The position numbers and the translations under genes are program-made. From assembly GCA_019116885.1 (NCBI GenBank), contig DXAU01000038.1, positions 20,647-84,646 of the forward strand: 64,000 nt of DNA, given 5' to 3'. The notes beneath the pieces are model-generated. The model saw only the letters and a list, made by a program, of their open reading frames with translations, did no database searches and was not told where the DNA came from. The stretch comes from Candidatus Mediterraneibacter pullistercoris. GTDB lineage: Bacteria; Bacillota; Clostridia; Lachnospirales; Lachnospiraceae. Below, piece after piece: positions 34,655 to 42,862 of this stretch. The first letter of the stretch is position 1. Every line of letters begins with the position of its first letter.

Positions 34655-34729
34655 ATGCTGCTTTTTGCAGGTATCGTAGTTGTTATGATGGGAATCTGTT
34701 TCGCTGAAGAAAAACTGAAAGAAAACTGA
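34655..34729 (+). CDS. Candidate 24-residue single-helix membrane microprotein
   Basis: A very short frame, MLLFAGIVVVMMGICF followed by AEEKLKEN. It has one hydrophobic helix and a charged end, and sits behind a strong GGAGGTGG site (34641-34648); an ATG at 34649 would add two residues but is too close to that site. Its build recalls regulatory microproteins such as CydX or KdpF, but no partner gene is adjacent. Real translation is inferred only from the ribosome site, promoter and composition. Confidence 0.5.
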   Translation: MLLFAGIVVVMMGICFAEEKLKEN

Positions 34730-34745
34730 AAAATCACGTCTTATT

Positions 34746-34775
34746 TTGCCGTTTTTGTCCGATATGTGTTATAAT
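34746..34775 (+). promoter_or_regulatory. Promoter of the aminotransferase gene
   Basis: TTGCCG, 18-base spacer, TATAAT, about 97 bases before the GTG start. Confidence 0.65.
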
Positions 34776-34871
34776 CTTTCCTGTGGCTGCACAGAGCAGA
34801 GGGCAATGGAGAAGACAGATGTCCGTGGGGCCATGCATAAAGCAAGGAATGAGGACAAGGAGGAATTATAA

Positions 34872-36047
34872 GTGGACAGCAGTCATTTTTCGGGCATGAT
34901 CAATGACTTTAAGCAGGGGATTTTCGGTGTGCTCAATGAGAAGAAAGAGGAGCTTTTGAGAGAGGGACGCAAAGTCTATAATCTTTCTGTGGGAACTCCG
35001 GACTTCAAACCGGCGCCTCATGTAATGAAAGCCATGCAGGAGGCGTGCAAAAAACCCGAGAACTATAAGTATTCCCTCGCAGATCTGCCGGAACTTCTGG
35101 AAGCGGTACAGTATCGGTATAAAAAGCGTTTTGGTGTGGAAATCAGCACAGATGAAGTGATGTCAGTCTATGGTTCACAGGAAGCCATGGCGCATATCGG
35201 GATGATCTTCTGCGATCCGGGGGATGTGATTCTTGTCCCGGATCCGGGGTATCCCATGTTTGAGATGAGCGGCATCATGGCAAAAGCCGACGTTCGGTAT
35301 TATGCTGTTGAGGAAAGGAACGGATATCTGCCAGATCTGGAGAGCATCCCCAAAGAGATCTTAAAGAAGACGAAATATATGATTGTTTCCTATCCTCTTA
35401 ACCCGGTCGGCGTGTGCGCTCCGTACGGATTCTATGAGAAACTGATCGCTTTTGCCAGGGAAAATGACGTCGTGATCCTTCATGACAATGCATATTCGGA
35501 TATCACATTTACAGATGAGCCGGGAAGATCGTTCCTTTCTTACGAGGGGGCGAAAGATGTGGGAGTAGAGTTCTATTCCCTTTCTAAATCTTACAATCTG
35601 ACCGGCGCCAGGATTTCATTTGTGGTGGGGAATAAAGAGATTATTAGCAAATTTCGTCTGCTGAGATCCCAGATCGATTACGGAATTTTCTATCCGGTGC
35701 AGTATGCTGCGATTGCTGCCCTCACAGGTCCGGATGACTATATCGAAGAGCAGCGTCAGGAGTATGCAGAGCGTAATCGTGCCCTGTGCGGCGGACTGAG
35801 GAAGATTGGCTGGAATGTGCCGGATAGTCTCGGGACAATGTTCGTATGGGCCAGGATACCCGCAGGTTATGGCACTTCGGTTGATTTCTGCCTGGAGCTC
35901 ATGGAGAAGACCGGAGTGATTGTGACACCGGGCAGTGCGTTTGGAGTAGGCGGGGAAGGGTATGTGCGGATGGCGCTTGTGGCAGACAGGAAGATGATAG
36001 AAGAGATCCTGACAGCGCTTGATAAGTCCGGCATATTTGGCTCTTAG
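34872..36047 (+). CDS. Class I/II PLP-dependent aminotransferase
   Basis: A 391-residue fold-type I aminotransferase. The PLP lysine is in SLSKSYNLTGARISF, near residue 238, the Asn/Pro stretch YPLNPVG near residue 177 and the substrate-carboxylate Arg near the end (YVRMALV). It resembles the LL-diaminopimelate/alanine/aromatic aminotransferase branch; the substrate cannot be fixed from sequence, and an aromatic or DAP role are both possible. The start is GTG at 34872 behind AAGGAGG. Confidence 0.88.
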   Translation: MDSSHFSGMINDFKQGIFGVLNEKKEELLREGRKVYNLSVGTPDFKPAPHVMKAMQEACKKPENYKYSLADLPELLEAVQYRYKKRFGVEISTDEVMSVYGSQEAMAHIGMIFCDPGDVILVPDPGYPMFEMSGIMAKADVRYYAVEERNGYLPDLESIPKEILKKTKYMIVSYPLNPVGVCAPYGFYEKLIAFARENDVVILHDNAYSDITFTDEPGRSFLSYEGAKDVGVEFYSLSKSYNLTGARISFVVGNKEIISKFRLLRSQIDYGIFYPVQYAAIAALTGPDDYIEEQRQEYAERNRALCGGLRKIGWNVPDSLGTMFVWARIPAGYGTSVDFCLELMEKTGVIVTPGSAFGVGGEGYVRMALVADRKMIEEILTALDKSGIFGS

Positions 36048-36100
36048 AATCCCTGATCCGGGAACAGCATTATCACGATCAATGAAAAGGAGAACGGCAG

Positions 36101-36613
36101 ATGAAAAGAATTGCAAGATTTGAAAAAGTGAGTTTTGACCAGTTTGCGGAAGGCTGGGGTGATACCTTAGGCATTTCAGACAGGGATAAGATAAAAGCGC
36201 TTTATGACGCCGTCCGCCTGCCAAGACGCGCGACGGCAGGGAGCGCCGGATATGATTTCTTTGCCCCTTCAGACATAACCCTCAGACCGGGAGAGACGAT
36301 CAGGATTCCTACTGGAATCCGTGTGTGGATGGAGCCTGAGTGGGTTCTCAAGTGTTATCCGCGCAGCGGGCTGGGCTTTAAATACAGACTGCAGCTCAAT
36401 AACACAGTGGGGATTATCGACAGCGACTATTATTACTCGGATAACGAGGGCCACATCTTTTCAAAAATAACAAATGACAGCAATGAAGAAAAGACAGTGA
36501 ACATCAGAGCAGGTGAGGGGTTCATGCAGGGGATATTTGTTGAGTATGGGATTACGCTTGACGATGATGCCACGGAAGTGAGAAACGGTGGTTTCGGAAG
36601 CACTACAAAATAG
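36101..36613 (+). CDS. dut: dUTP diphosphatase (dUTPase)
   Basis: A 170-residue trimeric-type dUTPase that converts dUTP to dUMP and keeps uracil out of DNA. All five motifs are visible: AGSAGYDF (1), PRSGLG (2), NTVGIIDSDYYY (3, with catalytic Asp), GEGFMQGIFVEY (4) and the C-terminal RNGGFGSTTK (5). The N-terminal ~30 residues are longer than in E. coli Dut. AAAAGGAG lies before the ATG. Within the same window as the putative uracil-DNA-repair-like pair at 6-8 kb, but not linked in an operon. Confidence 0.92.
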   Translation: MKRIARFEKVSFDQFAEGWGDTLGISDRDKIKALYDAVRLPRRATAGSAGYDFFAPSDITLRPGETIRIPTGIRVWMEPEWVLKCYPRSGLGFKYRLQLNNTVGIIDSDYYYSDNEGHIFSKITNDSNEEKTVNIRAGEGFMQGIFVEYGITLDDDATEVRNGGFGSTTK

Positions 36614-36720
36614 TGCAGATTACAAAAATGTCATTATTTTAAGAATATCGTAAGAAAATATAATGGAAGAACACAGATAAGTCCGGTATACTTCAAGTAT
36701 GAAAGGAGTTCTCATACAGT

Positions 36721-37401
36721 ATGAAATGGATAAAACGTCTGTGTTCTTTTCTTTTTCTGGGCATCGTCATCCTGACAGGGGCGCTCCTTGCGAAAGGATA
36801 CATGGAGTACAGAGAAGCACTGAGCGAAAAAAGCGTGGAAGAGATGGTGGCGCAGATCGAATCGATCGACAATTATACGACGATTGATGATCTGCCTCAG
36901 ACATATATTGACGCCGTTCTGGCGGTTGAGGACAAGCGTTTCTACTCGCATCCGGGAGTAGATCCAATAGCCATGGGGAGGGCGCTGCTCAACGATATCA
37001 GAGCCGGGGCTTATGTTGAGGGCGGAAGCACGATTACCCAGCAGCTTGCAAAGAACCAGTATTTTACACAGGAGAAGAAGATTGTGCGCAAAATCTCGGA
37101 GATGTTTATGGCGTTTAAGATCGAGTCTGTCCTTGACAAAGATAAGATATTTGAGCTCTATGTCAACTCTGTTTTTTATGGAAACGGATACAACTGTGTT
37201 GCGGATGCATCCCGGGGATACTTTGGAAAAGAACCGTCAGAGATGAACTTTGACGAGTGTACCCTGCTGGCCGGGATACCGAATGCTCCGACAAATTACA
37301 ATCCTGTCGCCAGTCCCAGACTGGCAAAAGAACGTCAGGCACAGGTGATTGAGAAAATGAAAAAGGCGGGATATCTTGAAGAAAGAGAGGAGGACAAGTG
37401 A
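36721..37401 (+). CDS. Monofunctional peptidoglycan glycosyltransferase (GT51)
   Basis: A 226-residue protein with one N-terminal membrane anchor (residues ~7-25) and a GT51 domain only, without the transpeptidase part of class A penicillin-binding proteins. The catalytic Glu70 sits in EDKRFYSHPG, followed by EGGSTITQQLAKN (100-112) and the later GNGYNCV/YFGKEP block. It polymerises lipid II into glycan strands outside the membrane. AAAGGAG lies before the ATG. Confidence 0.92.
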   Translation: MKWIKRLCSFLFLGIVILTGALLAKGYMEYREALSEKSVEEMVAQIESIDNYTTIDDLPQTYIDAVLAVEDKRFYSHPGVDPIAMGRALLNDIRAGAYVEGGSTITQQLAKNQYFTQEKKIVRKISEMFMAFKIESVLDKDKIFELYVNSVFYGNGYNCVADASRGYFGKEPSEMNFDECTLLAGIPNAPTNYNPVASPRLAKERQAQVIEKMKKAGYLEEREEDK

Positions 37402-37409
37402 GATTTCCG

Positions 37410-37438
37410 GTATATTTCAGGGATATCAGGGCAATCTA
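37410..37438 (+). promoter_or_regulatory. Possible sigma-G-type (forespore) promoter of the GerA gene
   Basis: GTATA (37410-37414), 17 bases, CAATCTA (37432-37438), against the Bacillus sigma-G pattern GHATR-N17/18-CATNHTA (one mismatch in the -10). No sigma-A boxes of similar quality are nearby. The place before a germination gene is what makes it credible. Confidence 0.4.
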
Positions 37439-37493
37439 ACCATAGATAATCCTGCGGTGCATGTGTGCGGCAGACAGAAAGGGGAATGTATCT

Positions 37494-38861
37494 ATGGTAG
37501 AAAAGAACAGCAAAAAATTGAGCGCTTCATTTGAGGAAAATATCAGATATATGAATGAGATACTTCCGGTGACAGAAAGTTTTGACATTATCCGGCGGGA
37601 TATCATGATCGGTGGGAAAACGTCTGTGTTCTATTACATTGACGGATTTATCAAAGATGAAGTTATGTTAAAGATTATGGACTCTTTCCTTTCTGTGTCT
37701 GAAAAAGATATGCCGGAAGATGCTGAAGGATTTATCCAGAAACTTGTGCCCTATGTAGAGGTTGACATCGCAGAAGACTTTGATCAGGTCATACGGAACG
37801 TTCTCTCCGGTCCTGCATGTCTTTTTATCGACGGATATAAAGAGTGTGTAATTCTCGACTGCCGCACTTACCCGGCGCGCAGTGTTGATGAGCCGGATAA
37901 GGACAAATCATTGAGAGGATCGAGAGACGGATTTGTGGAGACGATTGTCTTTAATACCGCTCTGATGCGAAGAAGAATCCGTGATCCGCATCTTGTCATG
38001 GAGATGACGGAGGCGGGACAGGCTTCGCGTACAGACATCGCTATCTGCTATATGAATGACCGTGTAGATAAGGAACTATTGAAAAACCTGAAAAACCGGA
38101 TAGAAAGTCTTCAACTTGATGATCTGAGGATGAACCAGCAAAGTCTGGCAGAGGCTCTCTTTAAAAGGAAATGGTTCAATCCGTTTCCAAAGTTTAAATA
38201 CACGGAACGCCCTGACACAGCGGCTGCATGCCTGCTCGAAGGAAAGGTAATCATACTGGTTGATAATTCGCCTTCTGCTATGATCCTTCCGACTTCAATC
38301 CTTGATATGATCGAAGAGGCAAACGACTATTATTTTCCCACGGTTACCGCAGTCTATCTTAAAGTTACAAGGACGATTATCACGGCAGCTACGGTTTTTT
38401 TTACCCCGCTTTATCTCCTCTTTATGCAGAATCTGGAATGGCTGCCTGAGGTGTTTGAATTTGTCGCAGTGAGGGATACGGTGAATATACCTTTAATCTT
38501 CCAGTTCCTTCTTCTGGAAATCTCGATTGACGGGCTAAGGCTTGCTGCGATGAACACACCGACTATGCTCAGCACTCCTCTTAGTGTAATAGCCGGTATT
38601 GTCATGGGAGAATTTTCTGTACAGTCCGGCTGGTTTAATTCAGAAGTCATGCTCTATATGGCTTTTGTCGCAGTTGCGAATTATACGCAGCCTAATTTTG
38701 AGCTGGGGTACGCGTTGAAATTTATGCGGCTGCTCCTTCTCGTCCTCACGGCCCTGTTCAACTTATATGGTTTTATCGCGGGCTGCATCCTTGTGTTTTG
38801 TTTTCTTGTGTTTAACAAAACTCTGTCAGGGAGAAACTATATGAATATAAAATTGAATTAG
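37494..38861 (+). CDS. Spore germination protein, GerA (A-subunit) family
   Basis: A 455-residue germinant-receptor A-subunit type protein. It has a large soluble N-terminal part (residues ~1-255, with the family's DFDQVIRNVLSGPACLFIDG and TERPDTAAACLLEGKVIILVDNSP segments) and a C-terminal membrane part with about five helices. Normal receptors consist of A, B and C subunits from one operon; here no B or C gene is adjacent, and the following gene is degV. It could pair with subunits elsewhere or act like the orphan SpoVAF/GerA proteins. ATG 37494 has AAAGGGGA; an upstream start is less likely. Confidence 0.9.
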   Translation: MVEKNSKKLSASFEENIRYMNEILPVTESFDIIRRDIMIGGKTSVFYYIDGFIKDEVMLKIMDSFLSVSEKDMPEDAEGFIQKLVPYVEVDIAEDFDQVIRNVLSGPACLFIDGYKECVILDCRTYPARSVDEPDKDKSLRGSRDGFVETIVFNTALMRRRIRDPHLVMEMTEAGQASRTDIAICYMNDRVDKELLKNLKNRIESLQLDDLRMNQQSLAEALFKRKWFNPFPKFKYTERPDTAAACLLEGKVIILVDNSPSAMILPTSILDMIEEANDYYFPTVTAVYLKVTRTIITAATVFFTPLYLLFMQNLEWLPEVFEFVAVRDTVNIPLIFQFLLLEISIDGLRLAAMNTPTMLSTPLSVIAGIVMGEFSVQSGWFNSEVMLYMAFVAVANYTQPNFELGYALKFMRLLLLVLTALFNLYGFIAGCILVFCFLVFNKTLSGRNYMNIKLN

Positions 38862-38936
38862 CGTGGACCAGAGTCAGATGGAGAGTGGAAACATCAGCGG
38901 CGTTACTTTACAATTCCGATAAAGTGTTAAAATATT

Positions 38937-38965
38937 TTGCTATACTTGTGAAAAGGTGGTATGAT
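38937..38965 (+). promoter_or_regulatory. Promoter of the DegV gene
   Basis: TTGCTA, 17-base spacer, TATGAT, 36 bases before the start. Confidence 0.6.
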
Positions 38966-39001
38966 AGAAAAAGAACAGTAACATTTTAGGAGGAAACTGC
39001 A

Positions 39002-39865
39002 ATGAGAGATTTTGTGATCACGGTGAACAGTACGGTTGATTTACCCAAAGAGTGGCTTGAAGAGAGAAACGTCCCCGTAATTCCGTTAAAATATACGATC
39101 GACGGCGAGACTTATACAGATATGGAGGGCCTTTCGGCAAAGGAGTTTTTCGCAAAATTAAGAGAGGGAAAGATGTCTACCACATCCCAGGTGAATCCTG
39201 AAGAAGCGGCTGACATGCTTGAACCATTCTTAAAACAGGGCCTGGATGTCCTGCATCTCGGCTTCTCATCAGCTCTGAGCGGAACCCTCAACAGTATGAG
39301 GATTGCAGGAGAGATGCTTGAAGAGAAATATCCGGAGGCAAAGGTCATTGTAATTGATACGCTCTGCGCGTGCCTTGGCGAAGGGCTTCTCCTTCACAAA
39401 GCTCTTCAGCAGAAAGCGGCGGGAAAGACTGTAGACGAAGTGGCGCAATGGGTCGAGGAGAACAAACTCCATATCTGTCATAATGTGACGGTAGACGACC
39501 TGAACCACCTCCACAGAGGCGGCCGTGTCTCCAAGACGACAGCCATGATCGGCACACTTGTACAGATAAAGCCGATCATACATATGGACAATGAGGGAAA
39601 ACTCCAGGTGATCGGAAAAGAGCGGGGACGCAAGAAATCTCTCAACAAGATTGTTGATATGGCGGTTGAGCAGGCAAAAGGATGGGACAATGATATCATT
39701 ATGATCACTCACGGAGACTGTATAGATGACGCAGAGTACACGGCAAGACTTGTCCGTGAGAAGATGGGGATTGACAATATCCTGATAAACAATATCGGGA
39801 CGGTAATCGGAAGCCATACAGGACCGGGAGTAGTTGCTGTGTTCTGCATGGGAAGCAAGAGATAG
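39002..39865 (+). CDS. DegV-family fatty-acid-binding protein
   Basis: A 287-residue DegV protein. It starts with the typical ITVNSTVDLP strand, has the lipid head-group motif in LGFSSALSGTLNSMRIA (about residues 80-96), and the second-domain HRGGRVSKTTAMIGTLVQIKPI block. In FakAB systems such proteins (FakB) present fatty acids to a kinase for phospholipid synthesis; no fakA is adjacent. AGGAGG precedes the ATG. Confidence 0.93.
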   Translation: MRDFVITVNSTVDLPKEWLEERNVPVIPLKYTIDGETYTDMEGLSAKEFFAKLREGKMSTTSQVNPEEAADMLEPFLKQGLDVLHLGFSSALSGTLNSMRIAGEMLEEKYPEAKVIVIDTLCACLGEGLLLHKALQQKAAGKTVDEVAQWVEENKLHICHNVTVDDLNHLHRGGRVSKTTAMIGTLVQIKPIIHMDNEGKLQVIGKERGRKKSLNKIVDMAVEQAKGWDNDIIMITHGDCIDDAEYTARLVREKMGIDNILINNIGTVIGSHTGPGVVAVFCMGSKR

Positions 39866-39889
39866 CCCCGATATCAGAGAACAGAGAAC

Positions 39890-39935
39890 GCCATGCCGGT
39901 TTGCTTTGTGCTGCCGCTGCATGGCTTCTTTTATT
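39890..39935 (+). terminator. Terminator of the DegV gene
   Basis: GCCATGC (39890-39896) pairs with GCATGGC (39919-39925), with inner CGG/CCG, then a T-rich run. Confidence 0.7.
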
Positions 39936-39938
39936 GGA

Positions 39939-39976
39939 ACTGAGACTGCCCGGAGGTTTCTCCGGGCAGTCTCAGT
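39939..39976. repeat. Perfect 17-base inverted repeat between convergent genes
   Basis: Arms 39939-39955 and 39960-39976 match perfectly around a GTTT loop. No T run follows on either strand. It sits between the ends of degV and the ABC-F gene and may stop or protect the minus-strand transcript. Confidence 0.85.
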
Positions 39977-40021
39977 CCTTGGGTATCCGATGTGAAGGAA
40001 GAGATACAGATGACCGGAAAT

Positions 40022-41941
40022 TCATTCAGCCAGAGTTTCCCACAGTTCATAGAGTCTTTCCAGATGTTTTTCATTTTCTGCGTGTTCTTCTGCAAGTTCC
40101 TGGCATCTGGCAGGATCAGAATAAACGTCCTCAAGAGTCATCTCATGATCGATCTGCGCGTTGCGGTCTTCCAGCCGGCTGATTTCCTCTTCGGTCTTTT
40201 TCAGGTCATTCCTGCGTTTGCGCTCTTTTGCCTGCTGCTCTTTCTGCTCCTGCCAGCTCAGCTTAAGCCCGGACTGAGCTCTGGTGCCAGGAGTGTTTTC
40301 ATCAGTATTGCAAGAGGGGGCATATGCCCGTGTAAGCTCGTCTTTCTTCTCCAGGTAATAGTCATAGTTCCCGATATAATTTACAAAGGTCTGATTGACC
40401 AGTTCAAGTATCCGGGAGGCGGTACTGTTGATAAAATACCGGTCGTGGGACACATAGAGAATAGTGCCGCTGTAATTGTTGAGGGCTTCTTCCAGTATTT
40501 CCTTTGAGGCGATGTCCAGGTGGTTGGTAGGCTCATCGAGTATGAGAAAGTTTGCTTCCGAGAGCATGAGTTTGGCCAGAGAAACGCGGCCCTTTTCCCC
40601 ACCGCTCAGGGAGCGTATCTCCTGAAAGACTTCGTCCCCTGTAAACTGGAAAGCAGCGAGTGTGCTGCGTATCTGCGTGTTTCCCAGGGTCGGATAGGCG
40701 TCTGATATCTCCTCGAAGATCGTCTTGTCATCATGGAGCACATGATGTTCCTGATCATAATAACCGATCCGGACTTTGGCTCCAAGTGTGAAAGAGCCGC
40801 TGTCCGCGCTCAGTACCTGATTCAGGATCTTGAGGAGCGTTGTTTTTCCGGTTCCGTTCTGGCCGATGACAGCTACGTGTTCTCCGCGTTTGATCTCAAA
40901 ATTCACATCGCGGAAGAGTACCTGGTCATCGAACTGTTTGGAGAGATGCTCTACCGTGAGCACGTCGTTTCCGCTGGTGATAGACGGCTCCAGTCTAAAA
41001 TGCATCTCCGTATCTGTATCTGCAGGTTTTTCTATTGGTTTCAGCTTTTCGAGCATTTTCTCCCGGCTTTCTGCACGCCGGATGGACTTTTCCCTGTTAA
41101 AGGACTTCAGTTTGTCGATCACTGCCTGCTGATGTCTGATCTCCCTCTGCTGGTTCAAGTATTCCTTGAGACGTGCATCGCGGAGCTGCTGCTTTTTCAA
41201 AGAGTATGCTTTATAATTCCCCATATACATACGGATCTGGGCATTCTCGATCTCTACGACTTTCGTGACGACACGGTTAAGAAAATACCGGTCGTGAGAC
41301 ACAATGAATACAGCGCCTGGATAATTCATGAGGTAAGTCTCCAGCCATGCGATAGAATTTAGATCCAGATGGTTGGTTGGCTCATCAAGCAGCAGGATGT
41401 CAGGATCGGCCAGCAGCAGCTTTCCAAGGGACACACGGGTCTTCTGTCCGCCGGAAAGAGTGTCCGTCTTTTTGCCGAAGTCGTTTTCAGAAAAGCCCAG
41501 CCCTTTTAAGACACCGACGATCTCGCTCTCGCAGGCATATCCGTTGCGGGCTTCGTATTCAGACTGGAGGCGGTTGTAAGTTTCCAGACGGCTTTTCAGT
41601 TCATCATTGTCAAGCGATTTCATCTCAGCTTCGATGGAACGTATCTGGCGTTCCAGGTCAAAGATATCAGCCCTGGCGCTCCTGAGCTCATCATAGATTG
41701 TCCCGCCGGGGATCAGATCCTGATGCTGTGCCAGATATCCGATCGTCTTTCCTTTTGCGAGGATAACATCTCCGTTATCCATAGGCTCTTCGCCAATTAT
41801 CATTTTTAATATGGTAGATTTACCGGCGCCGTTTATTCCGACCAGAGCAGCTTTCTCCCGTTCTTCTATATGAAAAGACCCTTGACGCACGATCGCGCGT
41901 TCGCCGAACGATTTATCGATATTGTGACAAGCAAGTATCAT
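40022..41941 (-). CDS. ABC-F family ATPase
   Basis: A 639-residue soluble protein with two ABC domains and no membrane part: Walker A GINGAGKST (~residue 35) and GQNGTGKTT (~357), signatures LSGGQKTRVSL and LSGGEKGRVSL, a linker rich in charged residues between them, and a C-terminal coiled coil (~555-639). ABC-F proteins act on ribosomes, as translation factors or antibiotic resistance proteins. The long C-terminal coil resembles YdiF/Uup types; resistance cannot be predicted from this. AGGAG lies before the start. Confidence 0.92.
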   Translation of the reverse strand: MILACHNIDKSFGERAIVRQGSFHIEEREKAALVGINGAGKSTILKMIIGEEPMDNGDVILAKGKTIGYLAQHQDLIPGGTIYDELRSARADIFDLERQIRSIEAEMKSLDNDELKSRLETYNRLQSEYEARNGYACESEIVGVLKGLGFSENDFGKKTDTLSGGQKTRVSLGKLLLADPDILLLDEPTNHLDLNSIAWLETYLMNYPGAVFIVSHDRYFLNRVVTKVVEIENAQIRMYMGNYKAYSLKKQQLRDARLKEYLNQQREIRHQQAVIDKLKSFNREKSIRRAESREKMLEKLKPIEKPADTDTEMHFRLEPSITSGNDVLTVEHLSKQFDDQVLFRDVNFEIKRGEHVAVIGQNGTGKTTLLKILNQVLSADSGSFTLGAKVRIGYYDQEHHVLHDDKTIFEEISDAYPTLGNTQIRSTLAAFQFTGDEVFQEIRSLSGGEKGRVSLAKLMLSEANFLILDEPTNHLDIASKEILEEALNNYSGTILYVSHDRYFINSTASRILELVNQTFVNYIGNYDYYLEKKDELTRAYAPSCNTDENTPGTRAQSGLKLSWQEQKEQQAKERKRRNDLKKTEEEISRLEDRNAQIDHEMTLEDVYSDPARCQELAEEHAENEKHLERLYELWETLAE

Positions 41942-41966
41942 GATATTTCTCCTCTCTCAGATATTC

Positions 41967-41994
41967 ATTATAACGAAAATGAGCGAAAATACAA
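41967..41994 (-). promoter_or_regulatory. Promoter of the ABC-F gene
   Basis: On the minus strand TTGTAT, 16-base spacer, TATAAT. Fewer than 30 bases separate it from the start codon, so no attenuation leader of the antibiotic-induced kind is present. Confidence 0.7.
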
Positions 41995-42015
41995 GGAATG
42001 TATTAAAAGTAGAAA

Positions 42016-42044
42016 TTGACAGAATATTGACTATTTTATATAAT
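42016..42044 (+). promoter_or_regulatory. Promoter of rex
   Basis: Consensus TTGACA, 17-base spacer, TATAAT. The transcript leader before the rex TTG start is about 90 bases. Confidence 0.8.
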
Positions 42045-42139
42045 AAACGAAGTGTGAAGATAATAAATCATGGCAATACGGCTTGTATCAGCAGGAGGAT
42101 GTACAGGCAGACTGCCATGCATTGGAAGGTGGTAAGACT

Positions 42140-42784
42140 TTGGAACACAGGAAAATATCCCGCGCAGTGATATCGCGTCTCCCCAGATATTATCGGTATC
42201 TCGGAGATCTTCTTGAAGCGGGGGTGGAGAGAATATCCTCAAATGATCTGAGTAAGAAGATGCAGGTGACAGCGTCTCAGATACGCCAGGATCTTAATAA
42301 CTTCGGCGGATTCGGACAGCAGGGGTACGGCTACAATGTTAAATATCTATATACTGAGATTGGCAAGATATTAGGACTTGATAAGAAACATAACTTTATC
42401 ATTATCGGAGCCGGCAATCTTGGTCAGGCACTTGCAAACTATGCATCTTTTGAGCGGAGCGGCTTTATCTTAAAAAGTCTGTTTGATGTGAATCCGCGGC
42501 TGGAAGGTGTATCTATCCGGGGAATCCAGGTGAGGATGATGGATGAACTTGTGGATTTCCTGGCACACAATGATATCGAGATCGCAGCATTGACAATCCC
42601 AAAATCAAAAGCGGTAGAAGTGGCAGATATACTTGTGGATAACGGGATCAGAGCGATCTGGAATTTTGCCCACACTGACCTGACACTCCCAAAAGATGTG
42701 ATTGTTGAGAGCGTCCATCTCTCGGACAGCCTGATGCAGCTTTCCTATAACATCAGCCAGCAGAAAGAGGGACGGCGAAAATAA
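42140..42784 (+). CDS. rex: Redox-sensing transcriptional repressor Rex
   Basis: A 214-residue Rex. The N-terminal winged helix (residues ~1-75, including VTASQIRQDLNNFGGFGQQGYGY) binds DNA. The Rossmann domain with IIGAGNLGQAL (near residue 88) binds NADH, which releases the repressor when NADH/NAD is high. I choose the TTG at 42140, because GGAAGGTGG lies 7 bases before it and the product then begins where Rex proteins do; the frame runs to another TTG at 42083. A likely target site lies at 56398-56415 before the alcohol dehydrogenase gene. Confidence 0.92.
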   Translation: MEHRKISRAVISRLPRYYRYLGDLLEAGVERISSNDLSKKMQVTASQIRQDLNNFGGFGQQGYGYNVKYLYTEIGKILGLDKKHNFIIIGAGNLGQALANYASFERSGFILKSLFDVNPRLEGVSIRGIQVRMMDELVDFLAHNDIEIAALTIPKSKAVEVADILVDNGIRAIWNFAHTDLTLPKDVIVESVHLSDSLMQLSYNISQQKEGRRK

Positions 42785-42862
42785 GGACTGACAGAAACCC
42801 CGCAGCTTGCTGCGGGGTGTGCTGTAAACAGGAGAAAAATAAGAAAGACAGGTGAAAATGAA

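Noticed and set aside
40022..41994. ABC-F gene as an antibiotic-resistance gene
   Set aside because: No attenuation leader and the sequence resembles housekeeping YdiF/Uup types; resistance cannot be claimed.
42797..42818. GC-rich hairpin after rex as a terminator
   Set aside because: Stable stem but no T run at all; nnr follows closely and may be cotranscribed, so I did not list it.
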